Shown here in pieces: positions 27,820 through 36,833 of a DNA stretch of 64,000 bases. Source of the DNA: Azospirillum sp. TSO22-1 (GTDB lineage: Bacteria > Pseudomonadota > Alphaproteobacteria > Azospirillales > Azospirillaceae); assembly GCF_003116015.1 (NCBI RefSeq), contig NZ_LGQZ01000072.1, positions 39,496 through 103,495 of the forward strand, given 5' to 3'. The position numbers were made by a program, and so were the translations under genes. Positions within the stretch are counted from its first letter, which is position 1. Each line of letters starts with the position of its first letter. The notes under the pieces were generated by a model that ran no database searches, was not told the origin of the DNA, and saw only the letters and a list, made by a program, of their open reading frames with translations.

Positions 27820-29790
27820 TCAGACCGGCGTGACGTCGATGCCGTCGAACGTGACCTTGTCCAGCGTCTCGTTCGGGTCGAAGCCATCGATGGTGAAAGT
27901 CACGGTGATGGGACGCAGGTACTCTTCGGTGGTGGTTACCGACGACACCACGGTGTCCTCGATGCTCGTCGACGAGCGCACGACGGTGGACACGCCGGGC
28001 ACGAAGTGGCCTTCGCGCACGAAGCGCGTCGTGCCGTCGGTGGTCCAACTGGTCACCGTGGTGGTCCAGAAATCGACCTCCGGGGTCAGCTTGATCACCG
28101 CCGGCACCGGGTCGAACGCCTGGTAGGGGTTGATCTTCATCGAGCCGGACTGCTTGGCCTGCTCGAGCACCACCTCGGGCGTGTAGGACAGCGTCACCCG
28201 TGCCGAGCCGGACGGCGCCAGGATCTGCGCGTCGATGGGCAGCATCAACTCGCCGTTGACGATAGCGGCGTCCTGGACGATGCCCTGGTCGCGCAGCGCG
28301 TTGTCGCGGAAGGCATCGACGAAAACGCCCTTCTTGGCAGCGGGCTCGGTGAGGTTGACCGTGATGTTGAGGTTGGCCAGCGCCACCAGACCGTACAGCG
28401 TGTCGATCTGGTCGCGCATGGCCTCCAGCTCGTTCATCGGTACGACGCGGATGGCGTCGCTGACGACACGCCGTCCGGCGTCCCAGCTCTGGTAGACGCT
28501 GGCGAGGCCGAGCATGCCGGAGGGCACGTCTGGCACCACCGGGCCGGTGTCGCTGGCCACCCCGGTCACCCAGGACGGCACGCCGTCCTTGTCCAGGCAC
28601 AGCCGGTCGTAGCGCGGCAGGCGCCACTTGTAGGTGGTCTGGATCAGCGAGCCGGCCACGGCGCCGCTGACCGTGAAGCCGGTGGCGTCGGCTCCCGTCG
28701 GGGCGACGGTGGCGAGGTACTGGTAGACCACCTGGTAGGTGCTGCCCGGCGCCACCTCGGCGCCCGGCAGGCTCCAGTCCACCTTGTCGCTGGTCAGCTT
28801 GTAGTCGGTGCCGTTGAGGTAGGTGGTGCCGCCGGAAAACGCGCTGCCGCCCCAGGTGCCGCCCTGGTTGACGGCGACGATGGCGGTGACCGGACTGTCG
28901 GGCAGCGCGTCCTGGGCGCCGGAGAAGCCGCCGTGGGTCAGCGTGACGGTCTTCTGTTTGGTCACCAGGACCTGTTGGATGGAATCCACCGGGCCGTGGT
29001 TGAGGGTGACGCGCTCGGTACCGCCGACGGCGGTGTGCGGCTCGCTGCTGACGGTCTTGAGGTCGGGCAGCGCCGGGTAGGCGAGGCGGATGGCGTGCGG
29101 AATGCGCACCTCGCGCCCGGCGATGCGCGCCACGCCCTCGGAGAGCGAGTAGACTTGGTTGGCGCCGTCATCGGCGAGGCGGGTCAGGCGCAGGCCGGCG
29201 GAGACGTAGAAGCCGCCGGCGGACTGCAGGTCGTAGTCTGCGATGGCGAGGGAGACGCTGTCCACCTGGGGCGGCGGCTCCTTCTGGACCAGCACGCCGT
29301 TGACGACGGTGTAGACCGGATAGAACTCGCCGCCCTGGCCGTCGCCGGCGAAGCCCCAGGCGGTGTCGGCGCGCAGGCGGGCGGCGCCGGGGGCGTTGTA
29401 GTTGCGCGGGCCGATGGCGGGGTCGCGCAGGGCCGGGTCGTCGGCCTCGGTGATGACGACGTCGTCGAGGTAGACGCCGATCTGCACGATGCCGGTCCTG
29501 GCGATGGCGAAGCCGGCCGGGGGCACGCCGCGCACGGCGCCGCGCAGGTAGACGGCGCCGGCCTCGGCGGTGACGGCGCCGGTGTCGGGATCGACGACGA
29601 CGGCGGCGTCGCGGATGATGGCGCCGTCGCGAAAGAGCGCGTCGGCAACGCCCTTGAGGCGGTGGATTTCCGTCTCCTGGACCTCGTTGAGCTCGGCGCA
29701 CTGCACCACCTTGCCGATGCGGAAGAGGTGGCGCTCGTAGCCCTTGGTAGGGTCGAAGCGGCTGTAATAGCCGTCGAGGGTCACGGTCAT
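27820..29790 (-). CDS. DUF4815 tail/baseplate protein
   Basis: 656 residues. The N-terminal region (GYYSRFDPTKGYERHLF, then VVQCAELNEVQETEIHRLKG) matches the DUF4815 pattern of contractile-tail phages. The family is usually encoded among baseplate-wedge and fibre genes and probably forms an adaptor for fibres. The C-terminal half is beta-rich with Thr/Val repeats. The start at 29790 is four bases after the stop of the preceding gene, so they are coupled. Confidence 0.75.
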   Translation of the reverse strand: MTVTLDGYYSRFDPTKGYERHLFRIGKVVQCAELNEVQETEIHRLKGVADALFRDGAIIRDAAVVVDPDTGAVTAEAGAVYLRGAVRGVPPAGFAIARTGIVQIGVYLDDVVITEADDPALRDPAIGPRNYNAPGAARLRADTAWGFAGDGQGGEFYPVYTVVNGVLVQKEPPPQVDSVSLAIADYDLQSAGGFYVSAGLRLTRLADDGANQVYSLSEGVARIAGREVRIPHAIRLAYPALPDLKTVSSEPHTAVGGTERVTLNHGPVDSIQQVLVTKQKTVTLTHGGFSGAQDALPDSPVTAIVAVNQGGTWGGSAFSGGTTYLNGTDYKLTSDKVDWSLPGAEVAPGSTYQVVYQYLATVAPTGADATGFTVSGAVAGSLIQTTYKWRLPRYDRLCLDKDGVPSWVTGVASDTGPVVPDVPSGMLGLASVYQSWDAGRRVVSDAIRVVPMNELEAMRDQIDTLYGLVALANLNITVNLTEPAAKKGVFVDAFRDNALRDQGIVQDAAIVNGELMLPIDAQILAPSGSARVTLSYTPEVVLEQAKQSGSMKINPYQAFDPVPAVIKLTPEVDFWTTTVTSWTTDGTTRFVREGHFVPGVSTVVRSSTSIEDTVVSSVTTTEEYLRPITVTFTIDGFDPNETLDKVTFDGIDVTPV

Positions 29791-29794
29791 GGCG

Positions 29795-30277
29795 TTACAG
29801 CTCCAGGACGAACTCGAAGCTCTGGCGGGTGGCCGAGCTTCGCGGGATGGCGGGCACGCGCTGCAGGGCGAGCAGCACGCCGGGGCTGTCCAGGTCGGCG
29901 GGCAGCAGGTAGCCCTTGCCGGCGGGGACGGCGGGCTTGGGCGCGGTGCCGAGGAAGACGCCGACTTCGCGGATGACGGCGGTGGGTTCGTCGGCGTAGT
30001 CGAAGTTGAACTGGACGTAGAGGTGGTTGGTGGGGGTTGGCGAGGTCCTGTAACGCCCCTCCGGGACGGTGATGTCGCCGGCCGGATCGGGGGTGCAGTA
30101 TTTCTGCACGTCAACGGCGTGGCGGCCGAGTTCGGCAACCAGCGCGGTGGCGTCGGTGGGCTCGGGTACCGGCGTGGCGTCCCAGGCCGGGTCGCCGGTG
30201 CCCCAGGCGAGGTGCAGCGGTTGGGCGGCAACGGCGAGCGCGATCGCCGTGCGGCCCGAGGTGGTCAAGATGGCCAT
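29795..30277 (-). CDS. Small phage tail-associated protein (unassigned)
   Basis: 160 residues, first gene of the fibre cluster. It carries a beta-rich core (NHLYVQFNFDYADEPTAVIREVGVFLG) like the N-terminal domain of tail-fibre connector proteins. It follows the shared 13-bp element at 30315-30327 and a strong terminator further upstream, so it opens a separate transcript. The Shine-Dalgarno is GGAG in TGGAGCCTCCGTTC. Confidence 0.62.
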   Translation of the reverse strand: MAILTTSGRTAIALAVAAQPLHLAWGTGDPAWDATPVPEPTDATALVAELGRHAVDVQKYCTPDPAGDITVPEGRYRTSPTPTNHLYVQFNFDYADEPTAVIREVGVFLGTAPKPAVPAGKGYLLPADLDSPGVLLALQRVPAIPRSSATRQSFEFVLEL

Positions 30278-30314
30278 GAACGGAGGCTCCAGACATCGTG
30301 GTCTCGGACAACCC

Positions 30315-30327
30315 TGCCGTCACGACC
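30315..30327 (-). promoter_or_regulatory. Shared 13-bp cluster-head element, copy 7
   Basis: Minus-strand GGTCGTGACGGCA, 38 bp before the start at 30277. It lies only 24 bp downstream of a rho-independent terminator, so a new transcript for the fibre cluster must begin in this short interval unless there is read-through. This is the best single argument that the element belongs to a promoter. Confidence 0.6.
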
Positions 30328-30351
30328 GCTGGCCCGGGGCCGCGGGTGGAT

Positions 30352-30383
30352 AAAAAAAGCACCAAGGACAACAGGTCGGTGCT
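30352..30383 (-). terminator. Rho-independent terminator between fibre clusters
   Basis: On the minus strand, AGCACC and GGTGCT form the stem around a 14-base loop, followed directly by a run of seven T. It ends the transcript carrying the glycine-rich fibre gene and separates it from the DUF4815/LamG fibre cluster. Confidence 0.75.
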
Positions 30384-30587
30384 GGATTCAACCGCGCTCA
30401 GGGAAACCTTCCGTCGGTGAGATCGAAGCATGTCTTGCACCAAGCGGCAGCGTCAGGCGGTCGAGACCGTCAGCCTTGGCGAATGCGGTGGGGCATGATT
30501 GAGGCCTCCGGCAAGGCCGAAGCGCAACGGGCGCCCACCGTTCCAGTGGGCGCCCATAGGGGGATCGGAGGAGGAATCAGAGAATGA
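30384..30587. other. Non-coding stretch with a long perfect hairpin
   Basis: No ORF with a ribosome binding site is seen. The notable feature is a perfect 10-bp inverted repeat with a 7-base loop at 30529-30555 (GGGCGCCCAC / GTGGGCGCCC), just downstream of the 29-codon ORF. It lacks a T-run in either direction, so it may slow polymerase or protect the 3' end of the transcript rather than terminate it. Confidence 0.5.
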
Positions 30588-30677
30588 TCAGGCGGCCGGC
30601 GAAGCGGCCGTCCGGCTTAACAGTATAGGCCGGTTGTCCTTTACGACGTCGGGCTGAATCGGCGCCCCTTGGATCAT
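30588..30677 (-). CDS. Possible 29-residue small protein after the glycine-rich fibre
   Basis: An ATG with CAGGAG six bases upstream begins a 29-codon ORF (MIQGAPIQPDVVKDNRP...), 24 bp after the glycine-rich fibre stop. It is followed by the 10-bp hairpin. The good ribosome site and position suggest translation. No family is recognisable. Confidence 0.4.
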   Translation of the reverse strand: MIQGAPIQPDVVKDNRPILLSRTAASPAA

Positions 30678-30701
30678 GCTGTCTCCTGAAGGAAAGGGAC
30701 G

Positions 30702-32453
30702 CTAGGCCACCCGAAGCATCAGCGCCGAACCGTTCCGATAGAGGCCGTTCACCGGCACGCCGGCCGAGGCTGCGGCAGTGTCATCCGCCGCGTTGGTCAG
30801 GCCGCCGGGGAACACGATGTAGCCGGCCGGCCATAGCGTGATATTTCCGGGGGTGCCGGTGCCCGTCGCCTCGCCGGACTCGATGTAGACTCCCCCGCCG
30901 TCGCCGTTGGCGCCGTTGGCGGCACTGCCGATGATGCCGATTGCGCCTCCATGGAGAATCACCGCACCGTTGCTGCCTGTGCCGTCACCGGCACCGCCGT
31001 GCAACATGACATCGTGGCCGGTACCGTTGGACCCTGCAGCCGCGTGTCCGCCTTCCAGCCGAACGGAACCCGTCGCCCCGCTTGCGCGGGTGTCCGAACG
31101 CCCGCCCTGTATCCAGATTTGGCCCCGCGGGTTGTACAGGTGCACGCTGTTCTGCGTGTCCGCGTCGTCGGCAGGCGGTGTCCGCTGGGCACTCGAACCG
31201 ATGGCGTAAATGGAACCGAGTTTCAGCAAGTCCTTTCCGTCGATCCTCAACGTCGCGCGCGCGTTGCTGCCGGGATCGGCGATAGCGAGCGAGCTGTCAC
31301 CGCTTGCCATCGACACCGTCCCGCCAGCCGGGGTGGACAGGCTGACATTGCCGACGGTTCCGGTTCCGGTCGCCGCTCCGGAGGTAATCGTCACCGAACC
31401 GCCGTTGCGGTCGGTGCCGGCGGCGTCGCGGCCCTGGATGACGACCGAGCCGCCGTTGCCGTCCGCAAGCGCCGGACCGCCGTTGAGGTACAGCCAGCCG
31501 CCGCTGCCCGCCGTGGTGCCGCCGTAGCCGGCCTGCAGCGACAGCAGGTGGCCGGTGCTGGTGGCGCTGCTCGGCGCCGGCACGTCGATGACGTACGCCC
31601 CGGGCGCCGACCGGTAGACGCGGGCGACGGTTTCGTCACCGATCTGCCAATAGAACTGACCCAGGGTGGCGCCACCACCGGCCTTCAGGTAGATGCTGCC
31701 GCCAGCCGCCACGCCGTTGCCGGCGGTGAGCGAGGCCTGACCACCAGCGCTGCCCGCTGCGGTGCCGTTGCCGGCGGTCATCGACACGTTGCCGCCGTTG
31801 CCGCCGACCGCACCGCCAACGCCGCCCCTGATGGCGACGCCGCCGCCGTTGCCGGTGCCGTTGTTGAAGGTGCCGTTGGCCTGGTCCCAGCCCGGCCGCC
31901 CGCCGGTGATGCTGACCGCGCCGCCATGGCCAGTGAGGCCGCCGTTGCCCCCGACGACCGCCGCACCACCACCGGCGCCGGTGCTGTCGCCAAGACCGCC
32001 GTTGAGCTGAGCCCCCCCACCGCTCAGGTTGGAACCGGCCGCTGCCATGCCCCCGAACACGATGCTGGTGCCAGCCGCGCCCGCCGCCGCGGTGTCCGAG
32101 CGGGCCGCATGGAGGTGCAGGGCACCCTTAGGATTGTAGAGGGCGACCGAGTTGTTGTAGAGCGCGCTGTTGGCGGACGGCGTACTCAGGGACTGCGTGC
32201 TCAGTGCGTAGGAGCTGCCAACCTTCAGCAGGGGCTTCGCGTTGAACCTGAACTCGGCCGCGTCGTTGTTCTCGTCGAGGGCGGCGAGCGCCAGTGTCGA
32301 GGTGCCCGTGGCGAGATCAATGGCCTGCTTCAGGCCCTCGATGCTGACGCTCTTCGTCGCGTTCCCGGATGCGTCCCAGACCGGCAGCAGGTCATCGGGC
32401 GAGACGGCATCGCCATTCAATCCGGCGAGCTGTGCGATGGTTTTATCGGCCAT
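30702..32453 (-). CDS. Glycine-rich tail fibre with internal duplication
   Basis: 583 residues. Residues about 130-260, 300-380 and 450-540 are dense in GG and GxG, the composition of glycine-rich phage adhesins that fold into packed polyglycine helices or beta-solenoids. A block of about 70 residues occurs twice (about 66-137 and 400-470), sharing KPLLKVGSSYAL / KDLLKLGSIYAI, NSVxLYNP(K/R)G and GRSDT-type segments. The N-terminus (MADKTIAQLAGLNG) looks like a fibre attachment segment. It follows the tail protein I gene by one base, the usual place of the main fibre gene. Confidence 0.72.
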   Translation of the reverse strand: MADKTIAQLAGLNGDAVSPDDLLPVWDASGNATKSVSIEGLKQAIDLATGTSTLALAALDENNDAAEFRFNAKPLLKVGSSYALSTQSLSTPSANSALYNNSVALYNPKGALHLHAARSDTAAAGAAGTSIVFGGMAAAGSNLSGGGAQLNGGLGDSTGAGGGAAVVGGNGGLTGHGGAVSITGGRPGWDQANGTFNNGTGNGGGVAIRGGVGGAVGGNGGNVSMTAGNGTAAGSAGGQASLTAGNGVAAGGSIYLKAGGGATLGQFYWQIGDETVARVYRSAPGAYVIDVPAPSSATSTGHLLSLQAGYGGTTAGSGGWLYLNGGPALADGNGGSVVIQGRDAAGTDRNGGSVTITSGAATGTGTVGNVSLSTPAGGTVSMASGDSSLAIADPGSNARATLRIDGKDLLKLGSIYAIGSSAQRTPPADDADTQNSVHLYNPRGQIWIQGGRSDTRASGATGSVRLEGGHAAAGSNGTGHDVMLHGGAGDGTGSNGAVILHGGAIGIIGSAANGANGDGGGVYIESGEATGTGTPGNITLWPAGYIVFPGGLTNAADDTAAASAGVPVNGLYRNGSALMLRVA

Positions 32454-32454
32454 A

Positions 32455-33969
32455 TCATATCCTCACATAACCGCCGGTTTCGGTAACCAGCTTGTTTCCT
32501 TGAGAGTCGATCCGAATGACTGGAGGAACTTCGGACGCCTTGAAGCCGATTTGCGGAATTGGATAGGACCGGTCGCTCCAGCGGCGTTTTTCCCATCGTC
32601 CCGCCCACCTGGTGTCGCGGTATATCTTCGGCGTGGTGAGCCGGTGGACATCGCGGGAGGCGATGGCGCCGGCGGCGGCCTCCTTGGAAACGGCGGTCGA
32701 GAAGGTCACGTGCAGGCTGGCCGGCTCGTGGTCCGGGTAGACGTATGGGGCCGGCGCCGCGCCTTCCGTGACCGCGGTCCACTCGTCGATCGGCTCGTAG
32801 CGCACGCCCCATTCGTAGTCCGAGAGGCGCCCGCTGTCGGACAGGACCGGCGCCTCGCCGATCTCGACCAGGACGCGGCCGGGCAGGTGAGCCTGCTCCT
32901 CGCCGATGGCGCCCTGATCGGACAGGATGATTTCGCCCTTGCAGAACGTCAGGTGCCGGGCGATGTCGGCCGGGTCGGGAGGCCCCAGGACGTGACCGGA
33001 GAACAGCGCCGTGATCGCGAGGCGCGGGTTCATCTTCACGAAGGAGTCGCCGAGGACGAAGTTGTAGTCGAGGATCTGGCCGTCGAAGTCGTGCAGGTGC
33101 CAGGAGAAGGTGTCGTGGCCGCCGAAGGCGACCGCTCCTCCCTCGACGGCCCGGACCAGGATGGGTGGCAGGTGGATCGCCGGCGGCAGCAGCAGCGTTC
33201 CGGCCGGTCGGTCGGCCTCCGCCTCGCGCATGGGCGCCGTGAAGTCGATGGAGCGCCGCGCGACGAGCTGGATGCGGTGGTAACCGAACTCCTTGTCGTC
33301 GGGCAGGTGGTCGCCGCCGCTCGGCTCGGAAACGCCGATGGTGAACAGTTCCCGCCAGGGCTCGCGCACCTCCACGTCCAAGCCGGTCAGCCGCCGGATG
33401 TTGGCGCGCATCGCCGTCGGGTTCGAGCGCGGCCGGCGCGGCTCCCAGACGATGCGTTCCGCCAGCCGCGCGTCGGACTCGCCGTTGCGGCGGCGCAGGC
33501 CGAAATAGGACGCCCACAGGTCGGCCCACTCTCCTCGCGAATCCGGGATGACGAGCTGGCGAAGCGCTTCGCCGATGTCGGCCTTCGCGCGGTCCAGCGT
33601 CCGGCCGACGGCATCCGTCCACCCCCACAGGATCGAGGTGTAGGCCAGCAGGTGATCGCCGTCCCCGGTGTCCTGGTCGCCGGACCCGGGCAGCAGCGCC
33701 AGGGCGCCGACGCCGTCCAGTGCGGGATCGGCGTACACGATCCCGACGCCGGCGGCGGACAGGGCGGCGCGCACCTCGCCGATGGTCGCGCCGTCCAGCG
33801 GCACCTCCAGGTCCGGCAGGTCCGGCCGCTCCACCCTCAGCACGTCGGCGGCGACCGCCCAGCGCAGTCCGCCGGGGGAGCGCACGCGCATCGCCAGGGC
33901 CGCCGCGGGATCGCGGTCGAACACGCGATGGAGGTGGCTGAGGAGCCACGGCTGCATCGTCGTTATCAT
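32455..33969 (-). CDS. Tail protein I (P2 gpI / Mu gp48-like baseplate protein)
   Basis: 504 residues. The region SILWGWTDAVGRTLDRAKADIG through WEPRRPRSNPTAMRANIRRLTGLDVEVRE matches phage tail protein I, the wedge component that links the baseplate to the fibres. The C-terminal 300 residues form an extension not seen in P2 gpI. The ATG at 33969 overlaps the stop of the baseplate J gene by four bases. The usual fibre gene follows directly. Confidence 0.8.
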   Translation of the reverse strand: MITTMQPWLLSHLHRVFDRDPAAALAMRVRSPGGLRWAVAADVLRVERPDLPDLEVPLDGATIGEVRAALSAAGVGIVYADPALDGVGALALLPGSGDQDTGDGDHLLAYTSILWGWTDAVGRTLDRAKADIGEALRQLVIPDSRGEWADLWASYFGLRRRNGESDARLAERIVWEPRRPRSNPTAMRANIRRLTGLDVEVREPWRELFTIGVSEPSGGDHLPDDKEFGYHRIQLVARRSIDFTAPMREAEADRPAGTLLLPPAIHLPPILVRAVEGGAVAFGGHDTFSWHLHDFDGQILDYNFVLGDSFVKMNPRLAITALFSGHVLGPPDPADIARHLTFCKGEIILSDQGAIGEEQAHLPGRVLVEIGEAPVLSDSGRLSDYEWGVRYEPIDEWTAVTEGAAPAPYVYPDHEPASLHVTFSTAVSKEAAAGAIASRDVHRLTTPKIYRDTRWAGRWEKRRWSDRSYPIPQIGFKASEVPPVIRIDSQGNKLVTETGGYVRI

Positions 33970-35066
33970 GACCACACCACCGTCAGCGTTCCGGGCACCA
34001 GCACGGAGCCCACCGGGCATCCCACCACCTGCGTCGGCGTGACGATCTCCGCCCCTTGGGCGGTCTCGAGCGAGAGCACCGCGTTGATCAGATTCACCGG
34101 CCGCAGGTCGCCGCCGCTGCGCGTGGCGCGGATGACGCCGGTCAGCGCCGCCGCGATCTGCGCGCGGGTGTCGTCGGTCTGGTAGAACGCCGGGATCTGC
34201 GCCTGGATGGTCACGTCGACCGGCCGTTCCGCCATGGCGACCACGTCCACGCGCATCCCGGCGGGGCGATAGCCGGGCATCAGGTTGCCGTCCGCGTCCT
34301 CGTATCCTTCGACGATGTCCTTCACCGCCTGAACGAGCTGCTCGGACGTGCTGCCGGCGCCGTTGTGGACGTAGAGCGTGACGAACCCGGCCTCCTCCTC
34401 CACGGCCACGCGCGCCACGCGCTCCAGCACCGTCGTGCCGGACACGTCGGTCACCGTGGCGAGGCGCGCCGCGTAGGCCAGCGCGCCGACGGTGCCGCGC
34501 GCCAGACTCTTGATGAACTCGGCGAACCGCAGCTTGCGCTCCGACTCCGTCTCGGCGCCGCGGCCGTTGGCGAGCGCGTCCGGATTGGTGACGCCCGCCA
34601 CGCCGTCCACCGGCGAGACCAGCTGCCCGATGGCGCCCGGCAGCGCGTTGCCGGCCGGCCCCGCGGTGCCGGCGGTCATCAGCACGTCGACGCTGGTCTG
34701 TCCGACCGGAATCGTGGCGGCTTCGACCGTCTCGTACTCCACGTTGGAGGCGTTGGCGACGCGCGTCCCGACCGCGATGGCGACGGGGGCGGTGCGCCCC
34801 GGTTGCGCGTTGAACCGGACGATGCCCGACGCCGGAACGGCGGGCAGCAGCGGGAAGTCGAAGCTGCGGTAGATCGCCGTCGGGATCCCTTCGACCAGGC
34901 CGGCCAGATACTGCTGGTACAGCTCGTCGATCTCGATCGCCGGCGCCTCGATCATGGTGCGCGCCACCGATCCCACGTTGAAGTCCGTGACCTTCGGCGA
35001 AGTCTTCCGCATGTGGTTGACCATGCCGGCGACGATCGACAGGAAGTCCTTAATCTGAAAAGGCAT
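33966..35066 (-). CDS. Baseplate J-like wedge protein (gp47/gp6 family)
   Basis: 366 residues with the baseplate J signature: the N-terminal MIEAPAIEIDELYQQYLAGLVEG, then a beta domain with VAIAVGTRVANASNVEYETVE, and RKLRFAEFIKSLARGTVGALAYAA. The C-terminal part carries the tandem repeat-like segment DVTIQAQIPAFYQTDD. It forms the ring of the contractile-tail baseplate. It overlaps the LysM-gp25 gene by 17 bp and tail protein I by four. Confidence 0.9.
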   Translation of the reverse strand: MPFQIKDFLSIVAGMVNHMRKTSPKVTDFNVGSVARTMIEAPAIEIDELYQQYLAGLVEGIPTAIYRSFDFPLLPAVPASGIVRFNAQPGRTAPVAIAVGTRVANASNVEYETVEAATIPVGQTSVDVLMTAGTAGPAGNALPGAIGQLVSPVDGVAGVTNPDALANGRGAETESERKLRFAEFIKSLARGTVGALAYAARLATVTDVSGTTVLERVARVAVEEEAGFVTLYVHNGAGSTSEQLVQAVKDIVEGYEDADGNLMPGYRPAGMRVDVVAMAERPVDVTIQAQIPAFYQTDDTRAQIAAALTGVIRATRSGGDLRPVNLINAVLSLETAQGAEIVTPTQVVGCPVGSVLVPGTLTVVWS

Positions 35067-35682
35067 TGTTCATCCCCATTCCCACCGGCAGGTGCTGGCC
35101 GTCCACGGTGACGGCCGTTGCCGTGACGGCGATGCCGTCGCCTTGGATGTCGGCCGTCGGATTTTCGACGCGGGCCACCCGCGGGTCGGCGCGCAGGGTG
35201 CGCGCGACGAACATGGCCGCGAGCTGGTTGTTGACTTCGCCGCCGGGCCGGCCGATCAGCGTGCGAGCGGGGCAGCCGTAGCCCTGGTGGAACAGCAGGT
35301 CCCCCGGATCGGTGGCCAGCGCGTGGCGAAGCGCCTGGTTCAGGTTGGCCACGCCTTCGGTGAGCCGCAGGTCGCCGCCGTCCGTCACCTCGATCCGGCC
35401 GTTGGTGAGCGCGATGTCGCACCCGAACATGCTGTGCGCGTCGGCCACGCCCGTCGATGGGGGGGCCGCGGTCGGCAGCATGATCGGGGCGCCGGACAGC
35501 AGGACCTGGGACCCGGCTAGGGCCGGGTCGTCGGTGATGTAGGGTGGCATCAGGTTGTTGATCTGCGCCAGATCGGGCCAGCGCGCCGCGTCGCCCATCT
35601 CCCGGGCGGCGATGGCCTGGAGGCTGTCGCCGACCCGTGTCGCGACGCGCCGATAGCCGTTGAGGGCTTTGGTGAAACTCAT
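35050..35682 (-). CDS. LysM-gp25 fusion baseplate protein
   Basis: 210 residues. Residues about 15-75 form a LysM-like domain (RVGDSLQAIAAREMGDAARWPDLAQINNL), and residues about 95-200 a gp25/gpW-like lysozyme-fold wedge domain (LTEGVANLNQALRHALATDPGDLLFHQGYG). In Mu and P2 these are separate proteins; the fusion is seen in some other contractile tails. The LysM part may help hold the hub or sheath initiator. The start at 35682 overlaps the upstream stop by four bases. Confidence 0.82.
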   Translation of the reverse strand: MSFTKALNGYRRVATRVGDSLQAIAAREMGDAARWPDLAQINNLMPPYITDDPALAGSQVLLSGAPIMLPTAAPPSTGVADAHSMFGCDIALTNGRIEVTDGGDLRLTEGVANLNQALRHALATDPGDLLFHQGYGCPARTLIGRPGGEVNNQLAAMFVARTLRADPRVARVENPTADIQGDGIAVTATAVTVDGQHLPVGMGMNNAFSD

Positions 35683-36809
35683 CGCAGCTTGACTCCCGAC
35701 GGGAGGACCGCGAGCGCCTGGGAGGCGGCCACGGACGGAATGGTCAGCGGGTCGCGCAGCAGCGTGTCGATCGCGTTGCGGCCAGCCGTGGATACGGACA
35801 CGCGCGAGGCCACCGGCGGAAACATCTCCTGGAGCGGGCTCCTTTCCGCTTCCGCATAGGTCGACCAGGCGCGCCCGCCGCCGGTGGAGGAGCAGTTGCT
35901 GGCGCCGTACAGGTCGTCGAAGGAACGGAAGGTGCGGCCGGTCTCGAAGCCGTTGGCGATGGTGCACGCAATGTCGTTCATGGTGGAGGCCGCGCGCATC
36001 AGCAGGCCCTTGACCGCACCCGCCGACTCCCCGGTCGCCAGGATGCCGAACCCGTTGCCGGCCGCCTGGGCGACCATCTGCACCGTCGAGAAGATCGGCG
36101 CCGTCAGGTTGCCGATGCCGCTGCGGACCTCGTCGATGACGTCGAGCACGAGCCGGACGCAGCTCTGGACGAAGGCGCAGACCTGCGTCACCACCTCCTT
36201 CACCGCGGAGTAGGCCTGCCCCACCTGCTTGATGATCTCGCCGATCTCCCGGACCAGATTCTCCAGACCGAGCTTCGCCGTCAGCCAGCGCAGCGGGTTG
36301 AAGAGAGCGCCGGTGATGGCATCCTTGGCGCTGGTCGGTTCGGCGTTGTCGTTCAAGACCAGGAGGCTGACGTCGTACCGCATCAGCAGCGGCGCGTCCT
36401 TCGACCGCCGCAGCGTGAAGGTCTTCGGGGCCACCCGCGCCGTGATCCGGTCGAGCGTGTCGGCGAAGTAGAGGCCGACGGCCTCCGGGTCCTGGCCCTT
36501 CTCGGCCAGGGCCTTGCGGCGGGCATGCCATTGGGTGAAGACGGTGGAGCGCAGATTTTCGAACTGCGCCGCGCCGTCTGCGCTGAAGCCGCCGCGCCAG
36601 CCGGTGTGCCCCTTCAGCGTGATGGTACTCACGCCTCGGTCGAAGGCGTCGACCCAGGCGCTGCCCAGCGTCTGCTGGACGGTGAGGCGGGAAGGTTCTT
36701 CCCGGATCAGTTCCTCCGGACGGATGGTGAAGTTCCAGGTCAGGACCCCGCCTTCACCACCCTCCAGGTAAAAGCCGATCTTGCGGTGTTTTTGCGATGG
36801 AGGTGTCAT
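35679..36809 (-). CDS. Tail/baseplate protein of unknown family
   Basis: 376 residues. The N-terminal 150 residues look beta-rich (VLTWNFTIRPEELIREEPSR...), with a possible jelly-roll fold that resembles N-terminal domains of some baseplate-hub-associated proteins. The middle (about 165-250) is helical, and the C-terminus is mixed. It is the first gene after the shared element at 36820-36832, which lies only about 11 bp from its ATG. Its place between the spike and LysM-gp25 genes suggests a hub-to-wedge connector. Confidence 0.6.
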   Translation of the reverse strand: MTPPSQKHRKIGFYLEGGEGGVLTWNFTIRPEELIREEPSRLTVQQTLGSAWVDAFDRGVSTITLKGHTGWRGGFSADGAAQFENLRSTVFTQWHARRKALAEKGQDPEAVGLYFADTLDRITARVAPKTFTLRRSKDAPLLMRYDVSLLVLNDNAEPTSAKDAITGALFNPLRWLTAKLGLENLVREIGEIIKQVGQAYSAVKEVVTQVCAFVQSCVRLVLDVIDEVRSGIGNLTAPIFSTVQMVAQAAGNGFGILATGESAGAVKGLLMRAASTMNDIACTIANGFETGRTFRSFDDLYGASNCSSTGGGRAWSTYAEAERSPLQEMFPPVASRVSVSTAGRNAIDTLLRDPLTIPSVAASQALAVLPSGVKLR

Positions 36810-36819
36810 GCCTCCACCG

Positions 36820-36832
36820 TAGCGTCACGACC
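36820..36832 (-). promoter_or_regulatory. Shared 13-bp cluster-head element, copy 6
   Basis: Minus-strand GGTCGTGACGCTA, an 11/13 match to the island consensus. It lies one base after the spike gene's TGA and about 11 bp before the next start codon, which is too close for an ordinary -35 box. Confidence 0.5.
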
Positions 36833-36833
36833 G

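Noticed and set aside
30384..30543. Additional short minus-strand ORFs between the fibre clusters
   Set aside because: Several open frames of 30-45 codons exist but lack start codons with ribosome sites.
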